Below are positions 26,130 to 34,934 of a stretch of DNA of 64,000 bases, one piece after another. The notes beneath the pieces were generated by a model. It did not search any database, had not been told where the DNA came from, and saw only the letters and a list, made by a program, of their open reading frames with translations. The translations under genes were made by a program, and so were the position numbers. This DNA is from JADJEK01 sp052034255 (GTDB taxonomy: Bacteria; Planctomycetota; B15-G4; JADJEK01), in contig JBPOIU010000022.1 of assembly GCA_052034255.1 (NCBI GenBank), positions 1 to 64,000 of the forward strand. Reading direction: 5' to 3'. How positions within the stretch are numbered: the first letter of the stretch is position 1; each line of letters starts with the position of its first letter.

Positions 26130-26417
26130 ATGCCCAAACGCGCCCGGACGAAACCCGCAGCGAACGACGCGCCACGCGTCGTCGAGCGCATCCAAACCGG
26201 CCTCCGCATCGAGAAGCGGATCCTGAAAGTCCTGAAAGGTGTCGCCGAGATCCACGATTTGACGCTCGGCGATCTGCTCGAGGGCATCGTGCTACATGCG
26301 TTCGCGGGCAAAGCGCCGTTCTCGAAGGAGACGTTGCAACAGATCGAGCGCTTGAAGGCCGTCTACGGACTCGACCTGACGGTCGCGGACAGCCACCGCT
26401 TGCGCGAGGCGGATTGA
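26130..26417 (+). CDS. Small basic helical protein, unknown function
   Basis: The 95-residue protein starts with a basic tail (PKRARTKPAAND). A compact helical region follows: VERIQTGLRIEKRILKVLKG, then IHDLTLGDLLEGIVLHAF, and a C-terminal half with KETLQQIERLKAVYGLDL. The strand-like RIQTGLRIEKR followed by two helices resembles ribbon-helix-helix DNA-binding proteins, but I cannot confirm it. If it is a regulator, the palindrome at 25632-25662 upstream of its partner gene is a natural candidate site. The ATG at 26130 is the only start giving this conserved reading. Confidence 0.68.
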   Translation: MPKRARTKPAANDAPRVVERIQTGLRIEKRILKVLKGVAEIHDLTLGDLLEGIVLHAFAGKAPFSKETLQQIERLKAVYGLDLTVADSHRLREAD

Positions 26418-26612
26418 CCCGCGGTTGACTTGAGGCCGCCCGGCACGGGCAGTACGGTCACGCCGCGTCGAAGTTCGCGCGGCGCGCATCGCTCGAGGGA
26501 TTCTTCGGGGCGAGCCGGAACGGGCGGTCGCGCGCGGTGCGATCGCCGTCGTGTTCCGAACTGGCTCGTGCTGGCGATGCCGAAGTCCGCCGTCGTTCGA
26601 AGGGACCGCGTC

Positions 26613-28733
26613 ATGAGACTTCCACTCGCATTCGTGATGACGCTGGCGGTCGGCGCGCACCCGACGACCTTCGGCAACACGGCCCGCGACGAGCGCTTGG
26701 CGCTGCCGACCGTGGAAGCGCGCGAGGACGCGCTGAAGCAGCTGCGCGCGCACTTCGCGACGGAGTACGCGGACACGTCAGCGGCGGGGCGCGCGGCGCT
26801 CGCGGCGACGTTGCTCGACATGGAGAGCGCGCTCACCGACGACCCGGTCGGGCGATACGTCCTCCTCGATCAAGCGCGCACGCTGTCCATCCAAGCGTCC
26901 CACGCGCAACGCGCCCTGGATGCCGTCGAGCGCCTGGCGACGAAGTACGTCGTCGACGGGCGCACCGAACGCTTCGAGACCGTGACGCAATTGTTGGCGA
27001 AACCCGACGCCGACCCGACGGCGGTCGCGAACGCGGCGTTCGCCAGCGCCGACGAGTGCTTGCAACTCGGCGACGAGACCGGCGCGAACAAGATCACGCG
27101 CGCACTGGCTGAACGCCTGAAGTCGTCCCCGGATGAATCCCTGCAGTCGCGGCTCCGTGCGTTGCGCGCGACGGTGAACCTCCGCCTCAAGGTCCGCGCG
27201 TGGCGTACGCAGCTCGAAACGAAGCCCGACGATCCGACGACGAACTTCGAACTCGGCGCCCACGAGTGCTTCGTGCTCGGCGATTGGACCCGCGGCCTGC
27301 CGCGGCTCGTGAAGGGCTCCGATCCGAAGCTCGCCGCGATCGCGCGCATCGAACTCGACGATCCTCGCTCCGCGGACGCGCAATTCGAACTCGCCGAGGC
27401 GTGGTTCAAGTACGCCGAATCCGCGCGCGAGGACTTGCGCGCCGGCTCCCAGCTGCGCGCCGCGTTGCGCTTCAAGAGCGCGGAGCCCGGCTTGACGGGT
27501 CTCCGCCGCCAGCTCGCCGCGGAGCGCTTGAAGAAGCTCGAAGCGACGAGCGCCAGCGCCCCCGCCGCTGCCGGGACCGACACCGATTCCGCCCCGAGCG
27601 ACTCCGCGAGTACCGCGCGTTCCGACGACACGCCGTCCAGCACGGCACCAACGACGCGAATCGCGATCCCCGCGAAGTACGCGAACCGCTCGCGCGCCGC
27701 CAAGCTGCCGACGGTCGCCGCCGCATTGACGTGGCTGCAAAAGCACCAAAGCCCAAGCGGCTCGTGGTCCGCCACCAAGTTCATGAGCAACTGCGTCGAC
27801 GACGGATGCGTCGGGGAAGGTGTGTCCGAGCACGACATCGGCATCACCGCATTGGCGGTCCTCGCGTTCCTCGGGGCGGGCCACACGCCGACGTCCGGTC
27901 CGTACGCGCGCGAGGTCGAGGCTGGCTTGCGCTTCCTTCTCGCCCGGCAGGACGCGAAGTCGGGCTGCGTCGGGACGATCGGCAAGCCGCGCGACTTCCT
28001 GTACGACCACGCGATCGCGACACTCGCGCTCGTCGAGGCGTACGGATTGACCGGCGCGGCCGAATACGAGAACGCGGCAAACGCCGGGGTGCGGTTCGTC
28101 CTCGCCGCGCGGAATCCGAATTCCGCGTGGCGGTACGACGTTCCGCCGACCGGTGAGAACGACGTCTCGGTCACGGGCTGGATGGTGCTGACGCTGTGCG
28201 CCGCGCGTGACGTCGGGATCACCGTGGACGACAGCGCCATCGTGGACGCGATGCGCTACATCGAGTCGATGACCGACGCCACGACGTGGCGCACGGGCTA
28301 CATCACCAAGGGCGGCTACTCGGCGCGTGAAGCCGGAATGGCCGAACTCTGGCGCCCGGAATACACCGAAGCGATGACGGCGGTGGCGATGCTGTGCCGC
28401 ATCGTCACCGGCACCGAGCCGACGCGTTCCCCGGCGCTGAAGGGCGGCGCCGGCCTCCTCCACGCGCAGTCGCCGAACTGGGAGCGTGCCGACTTCTACT
28501 ACTGGTACTACGGCTCGCAGGCCATGTTCCAGATGAGCGCGGCCGACTGGCAGCGCTGGGAATCCAAGCTGAACACCGCGCTGCGGACGCACCAGCAGAC
28601 GACTGGTTGCGCCGCCGGCTCATGGGATCCGCGGGTGGATCCGTGGGGACATCGCGGCGGCCGCGTCTATGCGACCGCGATCCTCTGCTTGTGCGCCGAG
28701 GCGCCGTATCGCTACGCGCGCGTGTTCAAGTGA
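26613..28733 (+). CDS. Secreted protein with prenyltransferase/squalene-oxidase-like repeat domain
   Basis: The 706-residue protein starts with a short signal-like segment (RLPLAFVMTLAVGAHP). Residues 30-300 are alpha-helical and TPR-like, with repeated Ala/Glu/Leu-rich helices. A Ser/Thr/Ala/Pro linker spans about 310-345. The C-terminal 350 residues form an alpha/alpha toroid: ALTWLQKHQSPSGSWSA, GITALAVLAFLGAGHT, LRFLLARQD, SVTGWMVLTLCAARD and YYWYYGSQAMFQM are QW-like repeats of the prenyltransferase/squalene oxidase family. I see no DxDD motif of squalene-hopene cyclases, so terpene cyclisation is unlikely. Such secreted repeat proteins are common in Planctomycetota and have no known function. 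AAGGGA lies eight bases before the ATG. Confidence 0.8.
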   Translation: MRLPLAFVMTLAVGAHPTTFGNTARDERLALPTVEAREDALKQLRAHFATEYADTSAAGRAALAATLLDMESALTDDPVGRYVLLDQARTLSIQASHAQRALDAVERLATKYVVDGRTERFETVTQLLAKPDADPTAVANAAFASADECLQLGDETGANKITRALAERLKSSPDESLQSRLRALRATVNLRLKVRAWRTQLETKPDDPTTNFELGAHECFVLGDWTRGLPRLVKGSDPKLAAIARIELDDPRSADAQFELAEAWFKYAESAREDLRAGSQLRAALRFKSAEPGLTGLRRQLAAERLKKLEATSASAPAAAGTDTDSAPSDSASTARSDDTPSSTAPTTRIAIPAKYANRSRAAKLPTVAAALTWLQKHQSPSGSWSATKFMSNCVDDGCVGEGVSEHDIGITALAVLAFLGAGHTPTSGPYAREVEAGLRFLLARQDAKSGCVGTIGKPRDFLYDHAIATLALVEAYGLTGAAEYENAANAGVRFVLAARNPNSAWRYDVPPTGENDVSVTGWMVLTLCAARDVGITVDDSAIVDAMRYIESMTDATTWRTGYITKGGYSAREAGMAELWRPEYTEAMTAVAMLCRIVTGTEPTRSPALKGGAGLLHAQSPNWERADFYYWYYGSQAMFQMSAADWQRWESKLNTALRTHQQTTGCAAGSWDPRVDPWGHRGGRVYATAILCLCAEAPYRYARVFK

Positions 28734-28742
28734 CGCGCCGCG

Positions 28743-29297
28743 TCAATGCGGCGCGAGGGCCCGCTCGAGCCCGGCGACGTCGATCTTGACCATCTTCATC
28801 ATCGCGTCGGTCGCGCGCTGGCGCGTCGTCGCGTCCGCGTGCTCGAGCAGCTCCATCAATCGCTTCGGGATGATCTGCCACGACACGCCGTAGCGGTCCT
28901 CGAGCCAGCCGCATTGCGTGGGTTTGCCGCCTCCCGCGAGCAGCGCGTCCCAATAGCGGTCGACCTCGGCCTGGTCCTCGCACGCGACGAACGTCGAGTA
29001 CGCGGCCGTGAGCCGGTAGTGCGGCCCACCGTTCAACGCCATGAACGATTGGCCGTTCAGCGTGAACTCGACGAGTTGCGCCGTGGACTTCGTGATCTTC
29101 GAGTTCGGGAAGATCGAGCAATAGAACTTCGCCGCATCCTGCGCGTTCGCTTCGAACCACAGGAACGGCGTGAGCGTCGGCGTCGCGGCGGTCGGTCGGG
29201 TCGTCACGGTTGACTCCTGCTCCTCGGGGAACGAATGGGGAACGAAAGGACTCGCGACGAGCGCGGCGAGGACGGCGCATCGAGGGAACGTGAGCAT
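28743..29297 (-). CDS. VOC/PhnB-like protein, predicted ECF42 regulon member
   Basis: The protein carries one VOC (glyoxalase/PhnB-like) domain: TPFLWFEANAQDAAKFYCSIF, ITKSTAQLVEFTLNGQSFMALNGGP and WLEDRYGVSWQIIP are the usual motifs. The C-terminus adds MMKMVKIDVAGLERA, as in other PhnB-like proteins near ECF sigma genes. An ATG at 29297 (184 residues) is called: it lies about 28 bases after the predicted promoter start and gives a signal-like N-terminus (LTFPRCAVLAALVASPFV). A GTG at 29207 (154 residues) has a better ribosome binding site (AGGAG, six bases away) and the usual family length, so the start is open. The promoter at 29332-29358 ties it to the adjacent sigma factor. Confidence 0.8.
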   Translation of the reverse strand: MLTFPRCAVLAALVASPFVPHSFPEEQESTVTTRPTAATPTLTPFLWFEANAQDAAKFYCSIFPNSKITKSTAQLVEFTLNGQSFMALNGGPHYRLTAAYSTFVACEDQAEVDRYWDALLAGGGKPTQCGWLEDRYGVSWQIIPKRLMELLEHADATTRQRATDAMMKMVKIDVAGLERALAPH

Positions 29298-29331
29298 GAT
29301 CGAGGTCTCGTTGGGGACAGGTTTTCCCCAA

Positions 29332-29358
29332 GTCGGCGCTGACGGCGACGGCTCGACA
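29332..29358 (-). promoter_or_regulatory. Predicted ECF42 promoter of VOC gene
   Basis: On the minus strand TGTCGA (29358-29353) is followed by 17 bases and CGAC (29335-29332), then TT. This matches, in both boxes and in spacer length, the element at 31150-31176. As I recall it, the published ECF42 promoter has a TGTCGA -35 box and a CG(A/T)C -10 box. It lies just upstream of the VOC gene start. Confidence 0.75.
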
Positions 29359-29448
29359 TGCCGTTCCATGTTTCTCGCGAAGTTTGCCGAGCGCCACCAC
29401 GGGCGCAGCGACCGCGACGCGCATCGCCGATGACTCTGAACGGCGTAT

Positions 29449-30705
29449 TCATCCGGTCACCATCCGGCGCGACTTCGCGATCAAGTACGCGTGCTCCGCG
29501 CGGTTCGACGTTAGCTGCGCCGCGACCTCGAACTGCTCGCGCGCGGCGTCGCGATCACCTGCACGCTCGAGCAGATGCGCTCGCACGGCGACGAGCCGGT
29601 GATGCCGCGCGAGGCGCGGATCGTGCGCCAACTCTTCGAGCCGCTCGAGTCCGGCGCGCGGCCCCCGCACCATCGCCAGCGCCACGGTTCGATTCAGATG
29701 CGCCATCGGATTGTCCTGGAGCCCCACGAGCACGTCGTAGAGCGCGAGGATCTGCGGCCAATCGGTCGCGTCCGCGTGCGCGGCTTCGCAGTGGACCGCG
29801 GCGATCGCGGCTTGCACGGCGTAGATGCCGGGCGGCGCACGCGTCAAGGCCGACGTGACCAACCCGACGCCTTCCGCGATCGCAGCTTGGTCCCAGCGCG
29901 TTCGATCCTGCTCGTCGAGCGGGATCACCTCGCCGCTCGAGCCCACGCGCGCGGCACGTCGCGCGTGCGTCAACACCAGCAGCGCGAGCAAGCCGTCGAT
30001 CTCCGCGGACGGCGGCGACAGCCGATGCAAGAGCCGCGCCAGACGGATCGCTTCGAAACAGAGCTCGACGCGATCGAGACGGTCCGCGGCGCTGGCCGCA
30101 TAGCCCTCGTTGAAGATCAGGTAGAGCACGTGCAAGACCGCGGGCAGACGCGCCGCGCGCTGCGACGCGTCCGGCCGCGCCAGCGCGTCGTCGGCTTCTT
30201 GCAGCGTCCGTTTCGCGCGCACGACGCGCTGCGCGATCGTCGCCTCGGGCGCGAGCAGCGCGCTCGCGATCGCCGCCGTCGACAGTCCTCCCACGGTGCG
30301 CAACGTCAACGCGACTGCCGAGGTCGCGGACAGCGCCGGATGGCAACAGAGGAACAGCGCCACCAAGGCGTCGTCCTGCTCGATCGAGTCCGCGGAGTCG
30401 ACGGCGTCGAGCTCGCGCATCGCGGTCGACTCGCGCGCGCTCACGCGGACCTCGCGAGCGCGTCGAGCGCGTTCGGCCGCGATGCGATCCGAGAGTCGGC
30501 GACACGCCACGCGATGCAGCCAACCGCCGGGATTGGCCGGAACGCCCGCGTGCGGCCATTGCAGGAACGCCGCGATCAACGCCTCTTGGACAGCGTCCTC
30601 CGCCGCGTCGAACGCGTGCCCGCGGCGCAACAACGCACCGAGCACGCGCGGCGCCAGCTCGCGCAGCGCGTCGTCCAGCGGCGCCAGCGGTGCTTCCGCA
30701 CTCAC
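29449..30705 (-). CDS. ECF42-type RNA polymerase sigma factor
   Basis: The 418-residue protein starts with sigma region 2 (VLGALLRRGHAFDAAEDAVQEALIAAF, then GWLHRVACRRLSDR). Region 4 follows (residues 115-165, LSTAAIASALLAPEATIAQRVVRAKR). The remaining 240 residues are a helical C-terminal extension of DUF6596 type (VLYLIFNEGYAAS, LLALLVLTHARRAARV, ALYDVLVGLQDNPMAHLNRTVALA). This size and extension define the ECF42 group, which directs transcription of a linked DGPF-protein gene. The GTG start at 30705 overlaps the stop of the DGPF gene by four bases (GTGA), so the two form one operon driven by the promoter at 31150-31176. Confidence 0.92.
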   Translation of the reverse strand: MSAEAPLAPLDDALRELAPRVLGALLRRGHAFDAAEDAVQEALIAAFLQWPHAGVPANPGGWLHRVACRRLSDRIAAERARRAREVRVSARESTAMRELDAVDSADSIEQDDALVALFLCCHPALSATSAVALTLRTVGGLSTAAIASALLAPEATIAQRVVRAKRTLQEADDALARPDASQRAARLPAVLHVLYLIFNEGYAASAADRLDRVELCFEAIRLARLLHRLSPPSAEIDGLLALLVLTHARRAARVGSSGEVIPLDEQDRTRWDQAAIAEGVGLVTSALTRAPPGIYAVQAAIAAVHCEAAHADATDWPQILALYDVLVGLQDNPMAHLNRTVALAMVRGPRAGLERLEELAHDPRLARHHRLVAVRAHLLERAGDRDAAREQFEVAAQLTSNRAEHAYLIAKSRRMVTG

Positions 30706-31097
30706 GCTTCGATCGGCGGCGCACCCGCGACCGCGCGCAACTCGATCGGGATCGCGAACGGCTTGCCGCCTGGACCCGGCGCGGTCGACGCCAACGCCGC
30801 GATCTCGATGGCGCGCGCCTCCGACGCGACGTCGACGATCCAGAAGCCGGCCAGGAACTCCTTCGATTCCGCGAACGGTCCATCGGACACGATCGGCGCG
30901 TCGGCCCGCGTGGCCTGGACCACCTTCGCGTGGTGCGGGACGTCGAGCCCTTCGGCCACGACGAGTTCTCCGGACTCCGTGAGTTTGCGGTTCAAACCGA
31001 TCATGAACTCGATGTGAGCGCCGAACTCGGCCGGCGTCCAACTGCCGAGGGACTCGAAGTTCGCGCGGGTGCATGACATCAACAGCATGTACTTCAT
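30702..31097 (-). CDS. DGPF-domain (YCII-related) protein
   Basis: The 131-residue protein belongs to the DGPF/YCII-related family: KYMLLMSCTRANFESLGSW at the start, SDGPFAESKEFLAGFWIVD in the middle (the name-giving DGPF) and EVRP-like strands at the end. Members form ferredoxin-like dimers and are the regular partners of ECF42 sigma factors; their activity is not established. The ATG at 31097 has a strong ribosome binding site (GGAGGT, seven bases away). It is the first gene of the sigma operon, and a matching ECF42 promoter lies about 50 bases upstream. Confidence 0.92.
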   Translation of the reverse strand: MKYMLLMSCTRANFESLGSWTPAEFGAHIEFMIGLNRKLTESGELVVAEGLDVPHHAKVVQATRADAPIVSDGPFAESKEFLAGFWIVDVASEARAIEIAALASTAPGPGGKPFAIPIELRAVAGAPPIEA

Positions 31098-31149
31098 GGG
31101 GTCGACCTCCGATGGATGACGTGGTACGGGAACGAGGATCCGAACGGAA

Positions 31150-31176
31150 GTCGGAGCCGACCGCACGAGATCGACA
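31150..31176 (-). promoter_or_regulatory. Predicted autoregulated ECF42 promoter
   Basis: On the minus strand TGTCGA (31176-31171) is followed by a 17-base spacer and CGAC (31153-31150), then TT. It sits about 50 bases before the DGPF gene and gives a leader of roughly 45 bases containing the GGAGGT ribosome binding site. The same boxes and spacing recur only before the VOC gene, among the intergenic regions I checked. This implies the sigma factor activates its own operon. Confidence 0.78.
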
Positions 31177-31257
31177 TCGGCCCGCGGAAATTTCGCGTGT
31201 CGCCGCGCGCGACCGGCTGCGGCCGAGACCGCGGGTCCAACGGGTTGCCGCGGGGGG

Positions 31258-32382
31258 TCAGATCGGCAGCTTCGCGTCCGGGTCGTAGCCGGTCAGCTCG
31301 ACGTAGCCGCGACCGACCACGCGCCCATCGCGCTTCACGGTGATCGGGCCTTCGAAGTACTCGATGCCGTCGACCAACACGCTCGCGTTGATCGAACGCG
31401 GCGTCACCGCTTCGATCGCGAACGACTCGTCGCCGACGCGGACGTCGAACCCGGTCGGATAGCGCGAGCCGTCGCTTGGCGGCTTGCCCGTGATCGTGAA
31501 CTCGTCGCCGCGCAGCGCCGCGCTGTGGCCCGTCGCGTCGACCCACGTTCCGCTGGCGTAATCCACCGCGCCATCCGCGCGCCGCAGCACGTAGAGCATC
31601 AGATCGCGCCCGTCCTCGAGCTGGATGCTGAACCAATCCCAACCCACTTGGCGCTTCGCGAGTTGCCCGCTCGAGAACTCGTGATCCATCCAGCTGGAGC
31701 CCACCACGGCGAACTCGTCCCCGCGCCAGCGCACGCTTCCTCGCGTCGCCATGCGCGTGAACGACGCGTATTGGCTCGCGGCCGAGCCGTCCTCCGACTT
31801 CTTCGAGTACCCGCGCTCCCCATGCAGCACGACGGGTCGAGTCGGCTGCGTGTCGAGCGCGAACGCTACCCCCCGCGTGTCGTCGCGCATCGTGAACGCG
31901 AAGCCGTCGCCCTGTAGACGCAACTCCCAACGCCCGCTGGTGCCCGCCGGAGCCTTCGACCATGCGATGACCGGATCGGGCTCGCGCGGAAAGCCGCCGA
32001 GGTCTCCGGATGCTCGCCACAGCGTTTCGCTGAACACGTGCTCACCGGTGCGCAGGTCCGTGAGCGCTGCGTGCCCCATGACCAGTGCGTTCGCCGCCCA
32101 ACGCGAACCCTCGCGCGCGGGCTGCGGGTCGATCCCGATGCGGAACAGCGTGAATTGGTATCCGAATCGCGCGACGCCGGGCGCGTCGGCCGCATCGAGA
32201 TGCCCCGTGAAGTACCACCACTCGGTCTTCGAGGTGTCGTGCGCGCGATGATCGCGCGGGAACTCGAAGACGTGGTCGGGTGACGCTTGGACCCACGGCG
32301 AGGTCGTCGACTCCTCGGCCGCGAAGCCTCGCACCAGGAATGCGAGCCCGACCAGCGCGAGCACGCCCCATCGCTTCCGCAT
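31258..32382 (-). CDS. AttH/CrtC-like lipocalin-fold protein, exported
   Basis: The 374-residue protein starts with a signal peptide (RKRWGVLALVGLAFLVRGFA, cleavage near AAE). It then shows the family pattern: FEFPRDHRAHDTSKTEWWYFTGHL, FGYQFTLFRIG, WMDHEFSSGQLAKRQVGWDWFSIQL, and RRADGAVDYASGTWVD. These are the two lipocalin-like halves of AttH and carotenoid 1,2-hydratase (CrtC). Proteins of this type regularly accompany an FtsX-type ABC transporter, as here. A role in lipid or hydrophobic-compound handling in the periplasm is more likely than carotenoid hydration, because no carotenoid genes are nearby. Its ATG shares a base with the permease stop (TGATG). Confidence 0.88.
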   Translation of the reverse strand: MRKRWGVLALVGLAFLVRGFAAEESTTSPWVQASPDHVFEFPRDHRAHDTSKTEWWYFTGHLDAADAPGVARFGYQFTLFRIGIDPQPAREGSRWAANALVMGHAALTDLRTGEHVFSETLWRASGDLGGFPREPDPVIAWSKAPAGTSGRWELRLQGDGFAFTMRDDTRGVAFALDTQPTRPVVLHGERGYSKKSEDGSAASQYASFTRMATRGSVRWRGDEFAVVGSSWMDHEFSSGQLAKRQVGWDWFSIQLEDGRDLMLYVLRRADGAVDYASGTWVDATGHSAALRGDEFTITGKPPSDGSRYPTGFDVRVGDESFAIEAVTPRSINASVLVDGIEYFEGPITVKRDGRVVGRGYVELTGYDPDAKLPI

Positions 32383-34934
32383 CAGACGTCCTCCCGACAC
32401 AGCTCGGTCGCTGGCGCTCGACTCGCGCGCAAGGCCGGCACGATCGCCGCGGCGACCGCGGCCGCCAGCACGGTCGCGACTTGCGCGAACACGTCGACGC
32501 CGGGCGCTTCGATCGGGATCGTCCAACCGAAGTACGCGCGGTTGATCGCGACCACGAGCACCCACGCCAACGCGAGTCCGCCGATGGCTCCGGGCACGAG
32601 GCCGAGCAATGCCAGCGCCACGCCCTTGCCGACCCACACGACGAACAGTTGCGCGCGCGTCGCGCCGAGCGATCGCAGCAGCGCGATCTCGGCGCGGCGC
32701 TCGCGCGCCATCACGAGCAACGCGAGCGTCACGCCGGCGACCGCGACCAGCAAGCTCATGCCTTGCAAGACGCCCGTGATCACGAAGGTCTGATCGAAGA
32801 TCCGCATGCCGGCCGCGCGCACCGCGGCGCTGCTCGCGAACACGAGGCCGACCGCGGCGAACTCGGTCTGGAACGCCTCGGTCGCACGCTCGGCGTCGGA
32901 ACCGGGCACGAGGTAGATCGACAGATCCGTTGGTGGCCCAGGTCCGAACACGCGCGCGTACGTTTCGAGGTCGAGCACCGCGGCGCCGAACTCCGACGTG
33001 TAGTCGTAGAACACGCCCTCGATCGGGAACCGGAACGCGCCACGCGCGGTCGTCAGCGTGAACGTGTCGCCGACGCCCAAACGCAGCGTCCGCGCCAGCG
33101 GTTCGCCGAGCAGCACGCCGCCGGCCTTCACCGCCGCGAACGCGGCCGTCGCGTCGCCGCCCGCGCGATCGGCGAACAGCGGAAAGCGGTGCTCGCCGCC
33201 TTCCAACGCGATGTCGACTCCGCGCACGCGGATGCGTTCGCCGTCTTGCCAGACCAACGTGTCGCGCAAGCGATCGACGGCGCGCACACCCGCGGTCGTG
33301 CGGATGCGCGTGAGCGCCGCGTCGTCGATGCCGCCGGATTCGAGCCCCGTGCGATGCCCCATGCCGGCGACGTACACGTCCGCCGAAATCGTCGTTTCGA
33401 TCCACGACGCGACCGTGCGGCGGAAGCTCGACACCATCAAGGTGATGCCGAGCATCATGCTGACCGCGATCGACAACGCGGCGACGGCGAACGACGCGGT
33501 CAACAGCCGCGCGCGCAAGCTCTTCACGCCGAACCCGAAGCCGAACGTCGTGCCGCGCACCGAGCGACCCGCGAGCACGACGACGCCCGGCGCGACCAAC
33601 GCCGCCGCGACGAGCACCGTGAGGCCCAGCAGGAACCCGGCCGGTCGCCAATGCTCCGCGACGAGCGCGTACGTCGAGCCGCCAACGAGCAGGACCGCGA
33701 ACCCAAGCACCGTGCTGCGACCCGCGTGGCGCGCGACCTCTTCGTGCGCCTGCCACGCGGCGAGCAACGTGCGCGGATCGCGTCGCGCGACGTCGATCGC
33801 GGGCCACGCCGCGCCAAGCCAGGCGCCGCCGAAGCCGACGAGTCCCGCCAGCGGCCACAGCGTCCACGTCGCATGCACGGCGGTGATCTCTTCCAGCAGG
33901 TAGAGGTTCGTCATCGTCGCGCTGATCGCGCCGAGATTGCCGCGCGCGAGCGCGAAGCCGAGCGGCAATCCGATCGCGATGCCGATCGCCGCGAACGCGG
34001 TCGCTTCGCCGACGATGAGCGCGACGATCTGCGCACGCGTGGCGCCGAAGCTGCGCAACACCCCGAACTCGCGCCTTCGCCGCGACAACATCGCCTGCGT
34101 CGCGCTGGTCACGAGGAACAAGCCGGCGAACACCGCGACGAACGACAACGCTGTGAGGTTCACGCGGAACGCTTCGAGCAAGCCGTCCGCGCGCGCGCGC
34201 TGTTCCGCGGTGGTCCGCACTTCGACTCCGACCGGCATGCGCGCCGCGAGCCGCGCCCGAGCCACGTCCGCATCGGCTCCGGCGCGCAGCTTCACGTCGA
34301 TGCGTGAAACCCGACCGTCGAGGCCGAACATCGCCTGCACCTGCGCCAGATCGGCGAATGCCGTGCGCGGTGACAGCAGCGGCGACTTGCGCGAGAAGTC
34401 GAACACGAGCCCGAGCCGCAGTCGCAACGTCCGCGAGCCGCTCCGCACGTCGAACGCATCGCCGCGCCGCAACCCGAGGCGCTCCGCGAGCGGCGCCGAC
34501 AGCGCGACGAATCCCGGTGTCGACAGCGGCTGCCCGAGCTCGAGCGCGGGACCGACGACGTCGCCGGCGTCCAGCGCGCCGCTGCCGACCGCAGCGAAAT
34601 CCACGCCGAACAACTCGAGCGGGACGCGCTCGTCGCCGCGCGTCGCGATCGCGATGACGCGCAGATGCGGCCGCGCGCCCGCTACGTCGACGTCGTCGAG
34701 CGCCAGCGCCCACGCGGCGTCGTCGAACGTCGCTTCCGCACCGGTGATCGAGAGTTCGCAATCGCCGGACACGGCGTCGACGGACGCTTGGAACGCGCCG
34801 ACCGCGCTCGTGTTCAACAGGCGGATGCTCGTCACCGACGCGACGCCGAGCGCAACGCCGACGATGCACAAGGCCACTAGCGACCACGACGCGCGCAGCT
34901 GCGCGAGCTCGGTCCTCAGGAAGACGCGGAGCAC
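32382..34934 (-). CDS. FtsX-like ABC transporter permease, fused double-length form
   Basis: The 850-residue protein has two FtsX-type halves. An N-terminal membrane helix (SLVALCIVGVALGVASVTSI) is followed by a large periplasmic domain. Two helices (LTALSFVAVFAGLFLVTSAT, VALIVGEATAFAAIGIAI), then a second membrane group, a second periplasmic domain and the C-terminal helices complete it. The repeated LRSFGATRAQIVAL and LRSLGATRAQLFVV mark the coupling regions. It looks like a single-chain version of a permease pair such as AttF/AttG or LolC/LolE, which move lipophilic molecules out of the inner membrane. The GTG start at 34934 has GGAGG four bases upstream and overlaps the ATPase gene by 19 bases. 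Confidence 0.88.
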   Translation of the reverse strand: MLRVFLRTELAQLRASWSLVALCIVGVALGVASVTSIRLLNTSAVGAFQASVDAVSGDCELSITGAEATFDDAAWALALDDVDVAGARPHLRVIAIATRGDERVPLELFGVDFAAVGSGALDAGDVVGPALELGQPLSTPGFVALSAPLAERLGLRRGDAFDVRSGSRTLRLRLGLVFDFSRKSPLLSPRTAFADLAQVQAMFGLDGRVSRIDVKLRAGADADVARARLAARMPVGVEVRTTAEQRARADGLLEAFRVNLTALSFVAVFAGLFLVTSATQAMLSRRRREFGVLRSFGATRAQIVALIVGEATAFAAIGIAIGLPLGFALARGNLGAISATMTNLYLLEEITAVHATWTLWPLAGLVGFGGAWLGAAWPAIDVARRDPRTLLAAWQAHEEVARHAGRSTVLGFAVLLVGGSTYALVAEHWRPAGFLLGLTVLVAAALVAPGVVVLAGRSVRGTTFGFGFGVKSLRARLLTASFAVAALSIAVSMMLGITLMVSSFRRTVASWIETTISADVYVAGMGHRTGLESGGIDDAALTRIRTTAGVRAVDRLRDTLVWQDGERIRVRGVDIALEGGEHRFPLFADRAGGDATAAFAAVKAGGVLLGEPLARTLRLGVGDTFTLTTARGAFRFPIEGVFYDYTSEFGAAVLDLETYARVFGPGPPTDLSIYLVPGSDAERATEAFQTEFAAVGLVFASSAAVRAAGMRIFDQTFVITGVLQGMSLLVAVAGVTLALLVMARERRAEIALLRSLGATRAQLFVVWVGKGVALALLGLVPGAIGGLALAWVLVVAINRAYFGWTIPIEAPGVDVFAQVATVLAAAVAAAIVPALRASRAPATELCREDV

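Noticed and set aside
26425..26458. TTGACT ... TACGGT as a standard promoter for the gene at 26613.
   Set aside because: The spacer is 22 bases, too long for a sigma-70 type promoter.
26613..28733. Squalene-hopene cyclase.
   Set aside because: Only repeat-type similarity; no DxDD motif and a signal-like N-terminus.
31258..32382. Carotenoid 1,2-hydratase.
   Set aside because: Family resemblance only; no carotenoid synthesis genes are present and the gene is part of an ABC transporter set.
32280..34307. A long plus-strand reading frame opposite the permease gene.
   Set aside because: Low-complexity Arg/Glu/Gln/Ala composition typical of antisense frames; the permease on the minus strand is well supported.
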